Source: Pseudocercospora fijiensis CIRAD86
Lineage: Eukaryota; Ascomycota; Dothideomycetes; Mycosphaerellales; Mycosphaerellaceae
Direction: 5' to 3'
DNA: 64,000 bases
Assembly (NCBI RefSeq): GCF_000340215.1
Contig: NW_006921533.1
Coordinates: 5,048,979-5,112,978 of the forward strand
Notes under the pieces: model-generated
What the model saw: the letters and a program-made list of their open reading frames with translations, nothing else
Database searches by the model: none
What the model was told of the DNA's origin: nothing
Part shown: one piece after another, positions 22,427-34,600 of the stretch
How the letters are laid out: the number at the start of each line of letters is the position of its first letter
Numbering within the stretch: the first letter of the stretch is position 1
Position numbers and translations under genes: made by a program

Positions 22427-24161
22427 TTATGTATAAGACGCGCTGTCTGTCTGAAAGCTCTGCTTGAGAATCCCAGGCTTTCTGTCGCTCAAGTCCAAGA
22501 TCGCCTGACCAAACAGTCCATTCGCCCACGAGAACCTGCTCAAGGTTAGTACAGTCGCCGAACACTTGCAATGTTTACTCACCATTGTCTCGTCCAATCG
22601 CTGACATTAAAGGTGTTGATACTCTCATGGATCAGTCCAAGTCCATCTGTGCTGCTTACGATCTCACGTAGCTGTTCAGTGATCTCAGCATCGTCGCTCG
22701 TAGTGAGGATGCGAACAATTGCTGCCATTGGCCAAGCGTAGCCCAAGCCTGCATGAGGTCCACCGATAGCATTGATCACAGGGCCACGCATAAAGTATGG
22801 ATTTGCAGCGCTGAGAATGAGTTTTCGCGTGTTTTGGTACACCTTGTCATCGACGTCGAGGTAACCTATGAATGGTGCAGAAAGTAGCGATGGGATATTG
22901 GCGTCGTCCATGATGTTCTGGCCGAAATAGCCTGTCGAATGAGTCAGTGTCTCTCGATCACAAGCGTTGTCAGATAGGCGTTCAATTACCATCGACCTCA
23001 AAAGCATAGATCTTGCCGAATGCTGGAGTATCGACTATGCCCCATTGCTCAATAGCCTTCCGTATGCCAGACGCCCGGTCAGTCATCCTCTTTGATAGAT
23101 CAGTCTGACCAATCTTGGACGCAATCGGAGCTGTGCCCTCCAGGAATCTCGCAAACATCATGTTGGCCGGGATGAAGCCCTGATAGATGGTTGCGTCGTC
23201 AGACGGTCGGAAAAAGGACCTGACTAGACCAGTGACGTTATTGAATGGGTTGCCACGGCCAAGATTGGCTTGCGTCTCCGTAGCGGTATCGGTCGTTCTC
23301 TTCCACGTGTACGTCAAATTCTGCACGAAGCCATTTGGCTCGTATGTCGACACCGACATGTGGTCGGCCACTTGCAGAACGCTTTCCACAGCCTTGACCC
23401 AGTTATACTTTCCGAAGAACTCGGCGTCTTGGGTAGCATTGTAATAGTCGTAGCTGGAGAACTCGAATCAGAACTGTTTCAATTGGGAGCACTTCCGGCA
23501 AAACTTACGAAACCTCCAAGAAAGCTGCCAGTGAGTCAAGCTCATACTTGCACTCGAAGACTGACTGATTGCTGAAAGGTGGAGTCACAACATCTGCAGC
23601 CCCGTAGCTATTATAACTGGGAGTAAGGCCTGATTCTGCGGGCGGCTGAAAGCTGTTGCAATACGGATCGGTGAGGAGGTAACGAGCCTGGAGATTGATG
23701 ACACCACGGTACAGGGAGGCCAGAGAGTCTGGAGAATCCGATGCCTCGAGCAAGGGCAAATACGATTGAACCTGATTCGCGCTATCGCGAAGCCACATGG
23801 CATTGATGTCGCCAGTGATCAGGAAGGTCAGCTCCTCTCCCGCAGTGGCATTCTTCGCATAGCCCTTCCATTTGACTGCCGTGTCCAAAGTGTTTGGGAA
23901 GGTGTTCTCAAACAGTCTTTTCAAGTCCGGATCCGCAATCTCTTTCTTGATGCGATCTATAGTGCTTTCGACGATCGAGGAATTGAATGTTCGACAGCGT
24001 GTAGCGGGGCGTTGATATGACAAGTTGAATCTCCCTTCGGAGTATGGGCCATGATGTTCGGTTGCGTAGGCGATGTAGTCGGGACAGGTAAGATTCTCTG
24101 CAGCGAAGACCACGCCGGAGAGGCAGGCCAAGACTGGCACGAGACAGCGTCCTCTCAACAT
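22427..24161 (-). CDS. GH125 exo-alpha-1,6-mannosidase, secreted
   Basis: This is a glycoside hydrolase family 125 (former DUF1237) enzyme of 524 residues, predicted to release terminal alpha-1,6-linked mannose from yeast- or fungal-type mannans and N-glycans. Four exons: 23509-24161, 22990-23453, 22583-22931 and 22427-22535, with introns of 55, 58 and 47 nt. Residues 1-20 are a signal peptide ending VVFA before AENLTC. Family landmarks in order are [15 protein letters not shown], the N-terminal active-site strip; [51 protein letters not shown] across the second intron; [14 protein letters not shown]; and IHESINTFN. Several N-x-S/T sites fit secretion. It lies directly downstream of nothing related, so no mannan-degrading cluster is implied. 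Confidence 0.92.
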
Positions 24162-24661
24162 GCCGGAGGTGCGTCGAGGCGTATGAGAGGTCGCGTGCAG
24201 CGAGGAACAGCTGCTGCGGAGACGGACGTTCGTCTTGTACTGCCGGCTATTGTTTGGTGATCGGCAGCGTCATGCATTGCATGTAACATATGGAGCACCG
24301 TCACCACCGCAGTGGAGATTTCCCTGGTCAGATGCATGCCACCCAGAGGATGCTTTTGAGCTCACAGCATGGGCATCCTGGGCCGCCGCTTGCATTCTAG
24401 AATAGGCACCGCGCCTGCCATTGCTGCGTGCTCCGGCTGACTGCTAAGTTACCTGCGATCTGCCGCTGCTCACCGAAATGTGCGAGCGGCACCGCGAACG
24501 TCGAGCACCACGTGCGACGAAACCCCAGCCCGTTCTGTTCTGTTCCTGACGATGACGCGGGGTAGCTGGGGTATGCAGTAGCTGAGGTCAGTGAGGTGTT
24601 GTTGTGGTTACATCGCCGGGATCGCCCTTGACCTGATCCAAGCACAGCCGGGGCATGTGGA
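24162..24661. other. GH125 promoter region, bounded by a transposon insertion
   Basis: This 500-bp region lies upstream of the GH125 gene. It keeps normal composition until the left target duplication of the MULE at 24662. No gene is supported. The transposon insertion about 500 bp from the ATG may have removed or displaced distal promoter elements. Confidence 0.5.
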
Positions 24662-24670
24662 GAAGTCGTC
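24662..24670 (+). repeat. Left 9-bp target-site duplication of the MULE
   Basis: GAAGTCGTC is directly adjacent to the left TIR and identical to 35241-35249. A one-base shift is possible because the TIR end is C-rich. Confidence 0.85.
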
Positions 24671-24726
24671 CGGCTTTTATAAAATTCAAACCCGCCAGGA
24701 TAAACCTCAAGCTCCGGCTTACTAAG
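24671..24726 (+). repeat. Left terminal inverted repeat of the MULE
   Basis: This begins CGGCTTTTATAAAATTC and ends CCGGCTTACTAAG. It matches the reverse complement of 35185-35240 at 55 of 56 positions. Confidence 0.93.
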
Positions 24727-24899
24727 AACACCACTTCAGCGATTAATCTCGGTGCGATTGCTAACAATAATATCGCATTGCAAGTGTTACACGTATAGGT
24801 AGAATTCGTACGTTTCCCTAGGTTAGTAATTAATAGAAATTATAAGATTTTACGGTATAGAAGCTTGTTTTATAGTAGAATCTAGCTAGCACCTCTTCG

Positions 24900-26527
24900 A
24901 TCTATTGCTATAGCAAATGCCTAGCGTACCTATACTTCCTTAGTAGCAGATGTAGGCTTATAACATTCTCGGGGTTATAGATAAAGCTATTATAGTTTAC
25001 TAGACTATAGTTAAAGATTACCTACATTCCTAGTCTATAGAAGTTATTACTATTGCCGCTATAGAAGGTGTTACTATTGCCGCTATAGAAGGTGTTGCTA
25101 TTGCCGCTATAGAAGGTAGTACTATTACTACTATAGGGCTATAGCTCTATCTATATTATTAATGCCGGCGGAGCGAATAAGCTTACTAGCGGTAGTATAG
25201 GGTACTATATTAGTGCTAGCGGAGCGGTTGAAGGTAGAGCGCTCTATAAAGGTATCGGCTGTTATTATTGTCTATAGTCTTCTATATTACAATACGTATT
25301 TCTAGGTCTATAGCAATAGATACTATAGACTCGGTTATTAGCTCTATAACCGTAACGACCGGCCTTACAACCTACCTTACAACTATACCGTTGCTTCTTA
25401 ATAGTTGCTATCGCTAGTAGTAATAGTAGTAGCTCCTGCCTACTAGGCTTAGCTTGTCGTTGCCGCTTAACTAGATTAATATAGACTTAAGCCGGTATAG
25501 TGCCTAGTAGTAGTATTGCTCTATTAGTTAGATCAATCCGCTCGGCGCTAGTAGGTAAGCGGCCTGTGCTATTGTCTCCTTAACCTCGTTTGTAGCTAAT
25601 ATTCGTACGCTTCTTAGCTCTCTTCCGTAGCTTAATAGTGCGGTTGCTAGTATCCTTTTGCTTGCCGCTAGGTACAAGCTAGTAGTTATTAAAGTCGTCT
25701 ACTATAAGCACTCGAAGCCCTTTACTCTTTAGCATCTCTCGGATTAGACAGCGACAAGGCATGCCTATAGTATAGCGGAAGCGTATAAAATACGGCTTCG
25801 GCTAGAATTTACTATCCTTCTTAGCCTTCTCGATTTCCGCCTTTATAAGGTCTACCTGTTCTTTAACCTTGTTAAGTGCGTGCCTTATAACAATACGGAC
25901 TACTCGCTAGTAGAATCTGTCTATTATAAAGGCAACGAGTCTACTATTAGACTCGACAGTATAGCGCTCCTTCTAGCGGTCGATTTAGTAGTCCTAATAT
26001 AGCTCTATTCGCTCTACGAAGGTAAGAATGTCCGCCTTCGAGGAGGTAAGCTATAACTTAATGCCTACGTGCGCCCCTTTAATAGGGGAGGTTGTCTCGT
26101 TGCTATAGTGCTTGTTGCGGTTAGTCTACGCCTTAACACACTTCTTACGATAAGGCTACTATTTATTCTCGAGATAATAGGCTATATTAAACTAGGCTTC
26201 GTCGGTAGTAGAGCGCTTCTTAATGTCCTTTAAGGCAGCGTTATAAGCAGTCTCCGACTAAGTGTTAACTGCTAAGAAGAAGAGAGCTATAAACTCCTTA
26301 CCTGCCGGAGATAGGTTAAAGCGCTTAGTCTCGTAGTTCTTTATAACACTAAGAACGCGCTTACAATTGATAGTAACGGCCTTGTTTATATGCTAGCGAC
26401 AATACTATATTAGAAGGTCCGGAAACATAGTCTTGTAGGCATTAATGAATGCCTAGTCTCGGTCGTATAGAATAATCTCTAGCTTATTAATCCGCTTCTT
26501 AATTAGTAGCTCTCGGAGGCAGGTAAG
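24900..26527 (-). pseudogene. MULE transposase, C-terminal two thirds (RIP-inactivated)
   Basis: Reading the minus strand from 26527 gives CLRELLIKKRINKLEIILYD followed by RD-x-AFINAYKTMFPD, the MULE 'TDRE-x-ALxNA' catalytic strip, then HINKAVTINCKRVL. Around 26070-26115 is NETTSPIKGAHVGIKL, equivalent to the family's 'NRVEGAHAxLK'. Around 25735-25785, RFRYTIGMPCRCLIREML is the remnant of the SWIM-type zinc motif, where a conserved Cys-x-His appears as Cys-Arg-Cys. Many TAG stops interrupt it. The upstream part of the same gene lies beyond the retrotransposon at 33666-34600. Confidence 0.85.
25047..25138 (+). repeat. 24-bp minisatellite inside the MULE
   Basis: Three full and one partial copies of a 24-bp unit (core ATTGCCGCTATAGAAGGT) lie in the transposase 3' region. 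They correspond to an 8-residue repeat in the minus-strand product. The last, partial copy has diverged. Confidence 0.8.
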
Positions 26528-26724
26528 TGTTAGGGCTAAAGAGGCTATACGTAATTGGTATGTAACTAGGCCGAGTAAAGCTAGGGTCTCGATGCCTTAG
26601 GCAGGGCTTGGCGCTTAGCGTTAGGCTAACTCTCCTACCTTCCTCCCTCTCCTCCTAGATCCTTATCGAATACTAAACTAATTCACTACCACCCTATCTA
26701 CCTACTAATATAACCCTTCTTATA
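26528..26724 (+). repeat. 5' LTR of the nested gypsy element
   Basis: This 197-bp LTR differs from the 3' LTR at six positions, all transitions in CpA/TpG contexts, so the divergence reflects RIP rather than clock-like change. Confidence 0.92.
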
Positions 26725-26737
26725 TAGTATTCGATCT
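26725..26737 (+). other. Putative primer-binding site
   Basis: TAGTATTCGATCT follows the 5' LTR directly. Restoring a RIP-type G-to-A change gives a TGG start, the complement of a tRNA CCA end. The primer tRNA is not identified. Confidence 0.5.
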
Positions 26738-26944
26738 ACCCTTTAAGGGCAGCAGCTAGATAGTCCTTATTTCAAGCTTTTAGCGGTATAGCTACGAACA
26801 AGACTAATCTAACTATATTGCGCCCGAAGAACGGGACCTATACGTACTATTCTATCGAAACAACCGTACTAATTATCAAGTAAGGCCTTCTATACGGCCT
26901 ACTATACTAAGTCAATCGTACTAGACTAATATCTACTAATTCCG

Positions 26945-28330
26945 CTATATCCGCATTTTAGGGGCTAACAATACATTATTAGTGTTACCCCCTACTACAA
27001 TAGCCGGCTTATTACGAAACAACAACCGTGCTACTGCTAGTAGCGCTAGCAACGATAACGCTAGTAGCATAGTTCCCGCTAAAGTGCCTACTAAAGTACC
27101 TCCTACTAAAGAGCCTACCGGAGAGCCTATTAAAGAAGAACCTACAATTCTAGGTAATAATCTAGAATTACCTATTAACGACATTCTTAACAACATTGTT
27201 AATCGACGATATAGCTAGCTAGCCTTTAGCCCCTAACTAGTAGGGAGACTCTAAGAAGCTACCTAAAACAGGCTTACTGCCCTACGTTAAGAGCAACAGC
27301 TAAAGGATAACCTCCTCGAAATTCGTCGCCTTTAGGAGGCCCTAACAACTAACACTAAGCCGACCGCAGGGCCTTCCTTACTATTAGTCCTAGTCTAGAA
27401 GAAGGATGCTAAACTCAAGGACTGCACCGTGTTTAATAGCTCTAGTCGCAAGCAATACAATAATTATATACGTAATTGCGAGCTTAACTAGCGAAATGCA
27501 CTAAGGGCTCTTCTAGACGACTATTCCTTAGTTGTTCACGCTATGTAGTACATTAATAGTGACCTAAAGCGCACCTAGGACGACTATTTCGATTCCCTTA
27601 ATAATCAGACTGCTATTTAGTAGAAAACCTATAAGACTATTATACTAGACACTCTTAGAAACCCGATACTAAGACAATAGTATGCTTAGGACTAATACCT
27701 TCGAGCTAAACAAAAGACTAACTAGTCGGCTCGTTTATTTGAGGCCTATTTAAAGACCCTCGAGGATAATCTTCCGGCTAAGACTAATTCTATATAGATC
27801 TCGGAAATACGCCTAAAACTGAGATAGGAATTAGTCCTTAAATTGGACCGCCGCCGTGTGTTTAAACAAACTAATCTTATACGCATTTAATTTATAGTTG
27901 AAGTCGAGACTGCAGAGCGTATAGTATAGCTCTAACAACGGTTAGAATCTAAGATACGCCTAGCTACCTATCGTAGCCGCGGAGGAAATTAAGGTTCGTA
28001 TTAGAACAACACTAGTGCTAATAATAGAGGTAGTAACAACAACGACCGTAGGAGAAGCCGTAGCCGACGGCTATATAGAGGAGGCCGTAATAGGGGCCGT
28101 AGAAGGGGCTCGTATCCCTATAGTACTAATCGCTCGGCTAATAATAGCGGTAATAGCTATAGCAATCCCCTAACCGGACTAAAGTGCTTCAATTGTAATA
28201 GCACTAGCTATCTACTAGGCTAATGCGACAAACCTAAGGACTAGGCCCGAATCGACCGCGCTGCCGCTAAGCACCGAAAGCACCTTTTAGCAGCTAACGC
28301 TACCCCTATAGGCTAACCTTCTTATTAGTC
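26945..28330 (+). pseudogene. gag region of the nested gypsy element
   Basis: A short open piece at 26982-27218 contains a Val/Pro/Thr-rich repeat (KVPTKVPPTKEPTGEP). A capsid-like segment follows to about 27960 and an Arg-rich tract at about 28040-28110. Near 28183-28230 the frame reads CFNCNSTSYLLG then a stop and Cys, a Cys-x2-Cys-x4-His-x4-Cys zinc knuckle in which His has become Tyr. The frame is broken by many TAG and TAA codons. Confidence 0.75.
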
Positions 28331-28379
28331 GAAAAAAGAATAAGCGCCGCACTAACTGTTAGCCTTGTACGGCGTAAGA

Positions 28380-30640
28380 CTATCGACATTATGCTAGCTA
28401 TTACACGTACCTGTCTCGTATCGGACACGCATAGGACTAACTATAAGACTAAGGTTACGCTAGATCTAGGAAATTCAGTTAGTGCCCTTATTAGCTATCG
28501 CCTAGCTAAGTAATTAGACCTTCGACAACTGCCTAGGACTAACCTACCAACCCTTACTTAGTTTAATAATGCTCGGCACTTAACCTACGGAGCCTACTAT
28601 GTCTATATAGCCCTAAGAGACGACCTCGGCAATAAGCGCCTGCTAAACTTTACTGCCTATATAGTAGATATAGACAGCCTCCTATCTAACATTATTATTA
28701 GTAACCCTGTTCTTAAGTACTATGCTATAGTTATAGACTTAGGCAGTTAACAATAGCGATTTAGAATCGCTAGGAAAGAGGACATTAAACATATTAATAT
28801 TAGCGAGTGCCCTAATAATATTAGGGTCCTATTTATTAGCAACCTAACCCTAGCCGATCCGACGGCCGACCTGCTCGGTAGTAATAACGATAAACTAGTG
28901 CCCCCTAATAGCATAGATCCTAAACAACTTAAGCGTATACTAGAACCTATTCGAGAGACCTATATTAATGTATTCAAACACTACCTAGTATCGATATTGC
29001 CTATATTTAAAGAGACGGATTATAAGATTGATATTATAGAGGGCAAGGAGGTTCCTTTTAGACTACTCTACAACCTTAGTAAGCGCGAGCTTGCTGTATT
29101 GCGTAAGTACCTAGAAGAAAACCTAGCTAATAGTCGTATTCGGTATAGTAACAGCCCTACTAGTATACCTATCCTATTCGTACTAAAGAAGGATAGTAGC
29201 CTACGCCTATATGTCGACTATCGTAGGCTTAATACTGTTACTATTAAAGACCGCTGTCTACTTCCGCTTATTAATAAGACCCTCGACCGCCTTTCTAGTA
29301 CCTACTACTATACTATACTAGACATTAAGGATGTATACTATCGCATTTGTATTCGTAAGGGCGATAAATAGAAGACAGCCTTTCGCACTCGCTATAGCTA
29401 TTTCGAGTACTTAGTTATGCTATTTAGGCTAGCTAATACCCCTGCTACATTCTAGTCCTATATCAATCGGGCCCTATTAGGCCTATTGGATTACCTCTAT
29501 ATAGTTTACCTAGATAACATCCTAGTTTATATACACTCTCCTAATATTGCGGAACACTAGGCTATAGTCCGTAAGGTACTCGATCGCCTAAGGGCCTATA
29601 GCTTATATTATAAGCCTTCTAAATGCACCTTTACTGCTAAGGAGGTAGCCTTCCTTAGTTTTATCGTATTAACTAAGAGTATTAAGGCTAACCCTAATCG
29701 GATTAAAACTATTACTAAATAGCCTGTTCCTACGTTAATTAAGGAGCTACAGTCGTTCCTCGGTTTTGCTAACTTCTATCGCCGATTTATTAAGGGCTAT
29801 TCGAGACATGTAATGCTACTAACTAAGCTTACTAAAACCAAGGCTAACCCGACTAGAGAGTTCAAATAGACTAATAGAGCACAAGCCGCTTTCGACGGTT
29901 TAAAGCGGCGCTTTACTAAAGTCCCCTTATTACACTATTTCGTACTAAGCAAATAGATCCGTATTAAGACTAACGCTTTACAGTTTGCTATATTAGCTAT
30001 TATGTTACAATAGGCTAATAACAATTACTAGCACCCGATTGCCTTCTTCTCGAGGAAGATAATTAACGCTAAGCGTCGCTATAAGACCTACGAGTAAGAG
30101 CTCCTAGCTATTGTCGAGGCCTTTAAGCACTAGAGATACTATCTCGATAGTGCATAGCACACTATTTAGGTCTATACGGACTATAACAACCTCCGTAGAA
30201 TCACGAAGGTTACTAGGGTTATAGGTCGATAGGCTAGATAGGCCGTCTACCTCGCTAGGTTCGATTTTAATATATTATACCGGCTAGGCGTAAGTAACCC
30301 TACCGATAGCCTATCGAGGCGACCTAATTACGATAGCGAAACCTAACACATTAATTCTTTGTTTCTAACCCTATAGTACAAGATCGCTATAGCCCGTGTT
30401 GTTAATAAGCAAGCGTAGGATAAGCGGCTTACCGGACTCCGCGACGGCTTAAAGCATATTAATGCTCTTGCTATATTAATAGTGCGTATTAAGGCAAGGG
30501 CCGAGGACACAGATAGGAGAAGTTATAATAACTCCCTAGTCGACATCGCAATATATAGTAATAGCGATAGCACTAATGCAGTTAATCCGGCTGCTAGTAC
30601 TATTAGATGTATATAATACGTACCTCGTTTAATAGCAAGG
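28380..30640 (+). pseudogene. pol: protease, reverse transcriptase and RNase H remnants
   Basis: The largest open piece (28898-29371) carries LLYNLSKRELAVLRKYLEEN, SPTSIPILFVLKKDSSLRLY and VDYRRLNTVTIKDR, the Ty3/gypsy RT fingers and palm. The catalytic YxDD box near 29505-29530 reads VYLDNILVY, with the second Asp mutated to Asn. RNase H follows at about 29960-30340: AFFSRKIINAKRRYKTYE, AIVEAFKH and VYTDYNNLR. A protease-like segment probably lies just upstream, around 28450-28750, but is weak. The product cannot be made. Confidence 0.85.
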
Positions 30641-30779
30641 GTGCTATTAAATAACCTTGCAAATAGGGATAGTTAATCGTTTATAGATAAGCTGTTACGG
30701 GCTTAGCAGAGGGACGCCTTTGCTGCTAAACGTATAGACAAGCTTATAAGTAGGCGAAAGACTCGATCTAGTAAGAGTA

Positions 30780-32222
30780 ACAATTAGTCGATCGATAACA
30801 AAGGTTATTTAAAGTTCAAGGGCAGATACTATGTCCCCGCTAAACATTCGATCCGACAAGAGCTTCTTAAGCGACACTATAATAGTAAGCTTGCCGGTTA
30901 CTATAGTACAGAGAGGTCGTACGAGCTACTATCGCGCACATACTACTAGCTAAATAGTAAGCGGGACATAAAGGAATACGTTAATACGTGTGCCGTATGT
31001 TAACGTATTAAGGCACTAAAACATTAGCCTTTTAGCGAGTTGTCCTTATTACCAATCCCTTACAAGCTATTTATAGAGCTTATAATAGACTTTATTATAG
31101 GCCTTCTACCTGCTAAACGTAGGGGTAGTAAGGACATCTTCGATGCTATCTTTGTTATAGTAGATCGGTTTACTAAAGGCGCTCGATATATACCGGCACG
31201 GAAGGATTAGACTGCTATTAATATAGTAGAGGCTCTATAGAGCAACATCTTCTATACCTATTAGGGGACCCCTAAGGGGATAGTCTCTAACCGGGGCACG
31301 ACATTTATATCCTATTATTAGAGCGAGATATGCCTATAGCTAAGACTAAAGCATCGGCTATTAATAGCCTTCTATCTACAGACTAACGGTCAAACAGAGA
31401 GGTAGAATGCTACCCTATAGCAGTACCTGCGTAGTTACATTAACGAGAACCCTAACGACTAGGTCAACCTCCTATAGCCTACAGAATTCGTATATAACAA
31501 CAGTGTACACTTATCTACCAAGGTTTCGCTATACATAGCTATAATAGGTTAGAACGCTGCTATACTACAAGACCCCCTGCCGCTCGAGGCCGAGCGTAAG
31601 GAAAGGGAAGCGCGTTAAGTACCCGAAACACTAGCGGCTATTAAGAGGGTTCAAAAGATGCGAGAGATTTACGCTAAGTTAGCTAACAAACTAGTAAAGG
31701 CCTAGGCATATTAGAAGGCCTACTATAACAAACACTATACGCTAATAACTTTTAAGCAAGGCGATATAGTTATGCTAAGTACTAAGAACCTCCGTATCCG
31801 TAAACACCTATTACCTAACGGCAAAACAAGGCCTAAGCTCGCACTAAGATACATTAGTCTATTCCGCATTCGAGAAGTTAAGGGCTCCTCCGTATAGGCC
31901 TATTAGTTATAGCTTCCTCCTTATTATACTATCTATAATACCTTCTATGTATCCCTCCTTAAGCTATATTACCTACGCGAGGGGGATGAAGCCCCTACTA
32001 AACACGAAGACATACTAGCGGATAGTAAAGAGCTATAGTCTATAGAACGTATCCTAAAGTACCGGACTAGGCAAGGCAAGAAGGAGTACCTACTAAGATA
32101 GCAAGGCTATTTACTAGAATGGGACTTATAGGAAGCTAAAGACTCCTTTAAGGACATAACCGAGTTGTTAGATAAGTATTAGACTAGCGTAAAGAACAAG
32201 AAGAAGGCCAAAAGCTTATAAT
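30780..32222 (+). pseudogene. pol: integrase with C-terminal chromodomain remnant
   Basis: The zinc-binding HHCC region is recognisable near 30840-31030 (YVNTCAVC), followed by the catalytic core: FIIGLLPAKRRGSKDIFDAI, VIVDRFTKGARYIPA and GIVSNRGTTFIS (Asn for the second catalytic Asp). The GPY/F-like region is at about 31770-31900. The last part, about 32040-32190, reads RILKYRTRQGKKEYLLR, a stop, then QGYLLEWDL and DITELLDKY. This is a chromodomain, which places the element among chromoviruses that can target heterochromatin. Confidence 0.82.
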
Positions 32223-33468
32223 GTTACTACTAAGGCCTAGGATTAATGCTACCCCCGGGGTGCTATTAGCTAACTAATTAGAAGCAAGCAATTGTTAGTA
32301 ACAAAGGACAATAAGACTACACTACTATAGTAAACGCGCACCGAGTGTTAATAAGCGCGCTACGACGCGTTAACTAATTGCCTACTCTTTTAAGGATTCT
32401 ACCTCTTTACTAACGCGCCCTATAGGTCCCCCTCTTATTCCCTCGTTCCGTCGAGGCCTCGAGGCCTAGGCAATCGGCGCGGCCGGCGTAGCCGGCGCGG
32501 CTATATTAGTAATAGTATTACGGGTATATTGCTGTTTAAGAAAGGAAGGATACCGCTATGTTAGTAACGGTATTGCCGAGTTGTTATTAGTTAAAGGAGG
32601 TAAAGTTAGCGCTAAGACGACTAGCGCTACTATTGTTAACATTACTTGCTATTATCGCTACGCCTATAGATACAACCTTACCTATACTACGAGCCTAAGG
32701 CACCTTTAATTAAAACTTTAATTAAAGCTTTAAGCCTGTTAAAGGTTTAATTAAAACTTTGAGGCTAAGTTAAAACTTTAACTAAGTTAAAAGATTGAGC
32801 GACTAATAGACTAACTAAGGGCAAAACTATAGAGCTAAGCTAGCCGGGGTCGATCTTGCGGACAATAGGTTACTCCTTAATCTTTCCGACTCTTTAAGCG
32901 AGGCGAACCTCTACTACTGCACTTATAATAGCCTTTACCTATAGAAACTAGAAGAACTGAGTTTTTTAAAAAGATATGATTAGTTAACACTTAAAGGCTG
33001 CCAAACCTAACCAATTTAGGCTAGTAAAACTACGATAGTAAATAATAGCCCTCGTAATAATAAGAACAACCCTCGGAAGCGGACAAACCCTCGGAGCGGA
33101 CATTTCTAGGTCTGTTAGAGTAGACGTAAAGAACTCGTACGACATTACTTAGAACGGAGGCAGTGCTACAATACCTCGTACGTCTACCTATTGCAGTAGG
33201 GAAGACGCGCTCGTATTATAATTAGTCGATAGTCCTTAATTCTTATAGCTTTATATCCCTTCACTTTATTGTATATAAGGATAGCGCAGTTAGAGTTATA
33301 TATTGTGTTGTTTGGAGGTAAGGTTTGATATAGTTATATAATTAGGTAGTTAAGTGTTTAATTTAGTGCGGCTAAGCAGCTTATTAGACTTGCTAAGTTA
33401 GCGGCAATAGAGGTCGGGATTAGAACATAGGCAGGCTACGAGGGCGCGGCCTTTAGAAGGGAAGCGTG
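32223..33468 (+). other. 3' non-coding internal region of the gypsy element
   Basis: About 1.25 kb between the chromodomain and the 3' LTR has no coding signal. It includes a GC-rich imperfect repeat (about 32475-32505) and a cluster of TTAATTAA-like inverted words at 32705-32790. A related copy of this region is present in reverse at 63134-64000. A purine-rich tract, AGAAGGGAAG at 33455-33464, lies just before the 3' LTR and is the likely polypurine tract. Confidence 0.65.
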
Positions 33469-33665
33469 TGTTAGGGCTAAAGAGGCTATACGTAATTGGC
33501 ATATAACTAGGCCGAGTAAAGCTAGGGTCTCGATGCCTTAGGCAGGGCTTGGCGCTTGGCGTTAGGCTAACTCTCCTACCTTCCTCCCTCTCCTCCTAGA
33601 TCCTTATCGAATACTAAACTAATTCACTACTACCCTATCTACCTGCTAACATAACCCTTCTTATA
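33469..33665 (+). repeat. 3' LTR of the nested gypsy element
   Basis: This 197-bp LTR equals the 5' LTR in length and is followed by the GTAAG target duplication at 33666-33670. Confidence 0.92.
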
Positions 33666-34600
33666 GTAAGGGCAATAATAAAGGCCGCTTCTCGCTAGTT
33701 TAGCATTATTATTATAGCTAATAGAGCCGTTAAATTAAATCTAGTAAGGAAGCTAAAGTTAAGCAGTAGTAGGCTATAATCTATTACGTTATAGGTGCAG
33801 TTAGCAAGCAAGACTTCTAGGTATGATCGATAGGCCTTAATTATTATTAGATAAGCGAAGAAGATCTATTATAGACGGCTATCTCGGACGCTCTTACGGA
33901 CGAAGAAGCCTCGTTCTTCTAGCACCTAAAGTGCCTTCTTAATAGGTATCTTATTACCGAGCTTTATAGCTCTAACCTTAGACTAGTAGTTATAAATATC
34001 TCTTATTATTTAAGGCGATAGCGAGTCCTACCCTTCCGGTATAAAGCGCTTCTTATATAGGTTGCGATATACTCTTGCTAATAGTTCGGAAGAGTATAGA
34101 GTATAGAGATAAGCTAGCATCTTAGCGCTCCGCTCGCGACGTCTATACTATAGCAATCCGTAGGCGTTAGTTAGTCTATAGTTATACTCTAGTCGAGAGC
34201 TAACTCGTAAGAACTAGGTAACTTTAGGACCTTTAACACTATTCTCGTAATCGCTAGAGGCGCTAATTGTAAAGGTGTAAGTATAACTAGTAATCTTAGT
34301 GCCCTTCCGCTTACGCTTCTTGCTAGTTATATTAACTCGCTAGCCGCTAACGAAGGTTGCTATACCTACCTCGAGCCTCTTCTACTACTGTTTCGTAGCG
34401 CCTTTACTACAATAGTAGAAGACGCGCTAATGCTAGCGTAGGAGGTTTAATTTAGTGCCTTGTCGCTTAAACTCGTAACCCTCGATACGAGCAAAGTTAT
34501 AGATCCAATTCTTAGCTTCTTCTCGAGTAGTAAACGACGGCGGTAGCAACGGCAACGGAATCTCTTCGAAGGACTCGCGAGTAACGCGAGGCGCGATACT
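33666..34600 (-). pseudogene. MULE transposase, N-terminal third (RIP-inactivated)
   Basis: On the minus strand, about 34560-34450 gives FTTREEAKNWIYNFARIEGY, the FAR1/WRKY-GCM1-like DNA-binding start. About 33860-33690 gives FFAYLIIIKAYRSYLEVLLA and CTYNVIDYSLLLLN, the start of the MULE catalytic domain, where the family has 'FLDCTYKTNRYxxPLL' (Asp mutated to Asn here). The frame runs to EAAFIIALT at the retrotransposon border and continues as CLRELL at 26527 on the other side, so the two pieces were one gene. Confidence 0.85.

Larger units (their letters stand above)
26528..33665 (+). mobile_element. Ty3/gypsy chromodomain retrotransposon (chromovirus type), RIP-degraded, nested in the MULE
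   Basis: Two 197-bp LTRs (26528-26724 and 33469-33665) bound a 7,138-bp element flanked by direct GTAAG copies (26523-26527 and 33666-33670). LTRs start TGTTAG; they end TATA where TG...CA is expected, consistent with RIP of the terminal CA. The internal order is gag with a zinc knuckle, reverse transcriptase, RNase H, integrase and C-terminal chromodomain, all on the plus strand. A primer-binding site follows the 5' LTR and a purine tract precedes the 3' LTR. Stops are everywhere, so it is non-autonomous. Confidence 0.94.
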
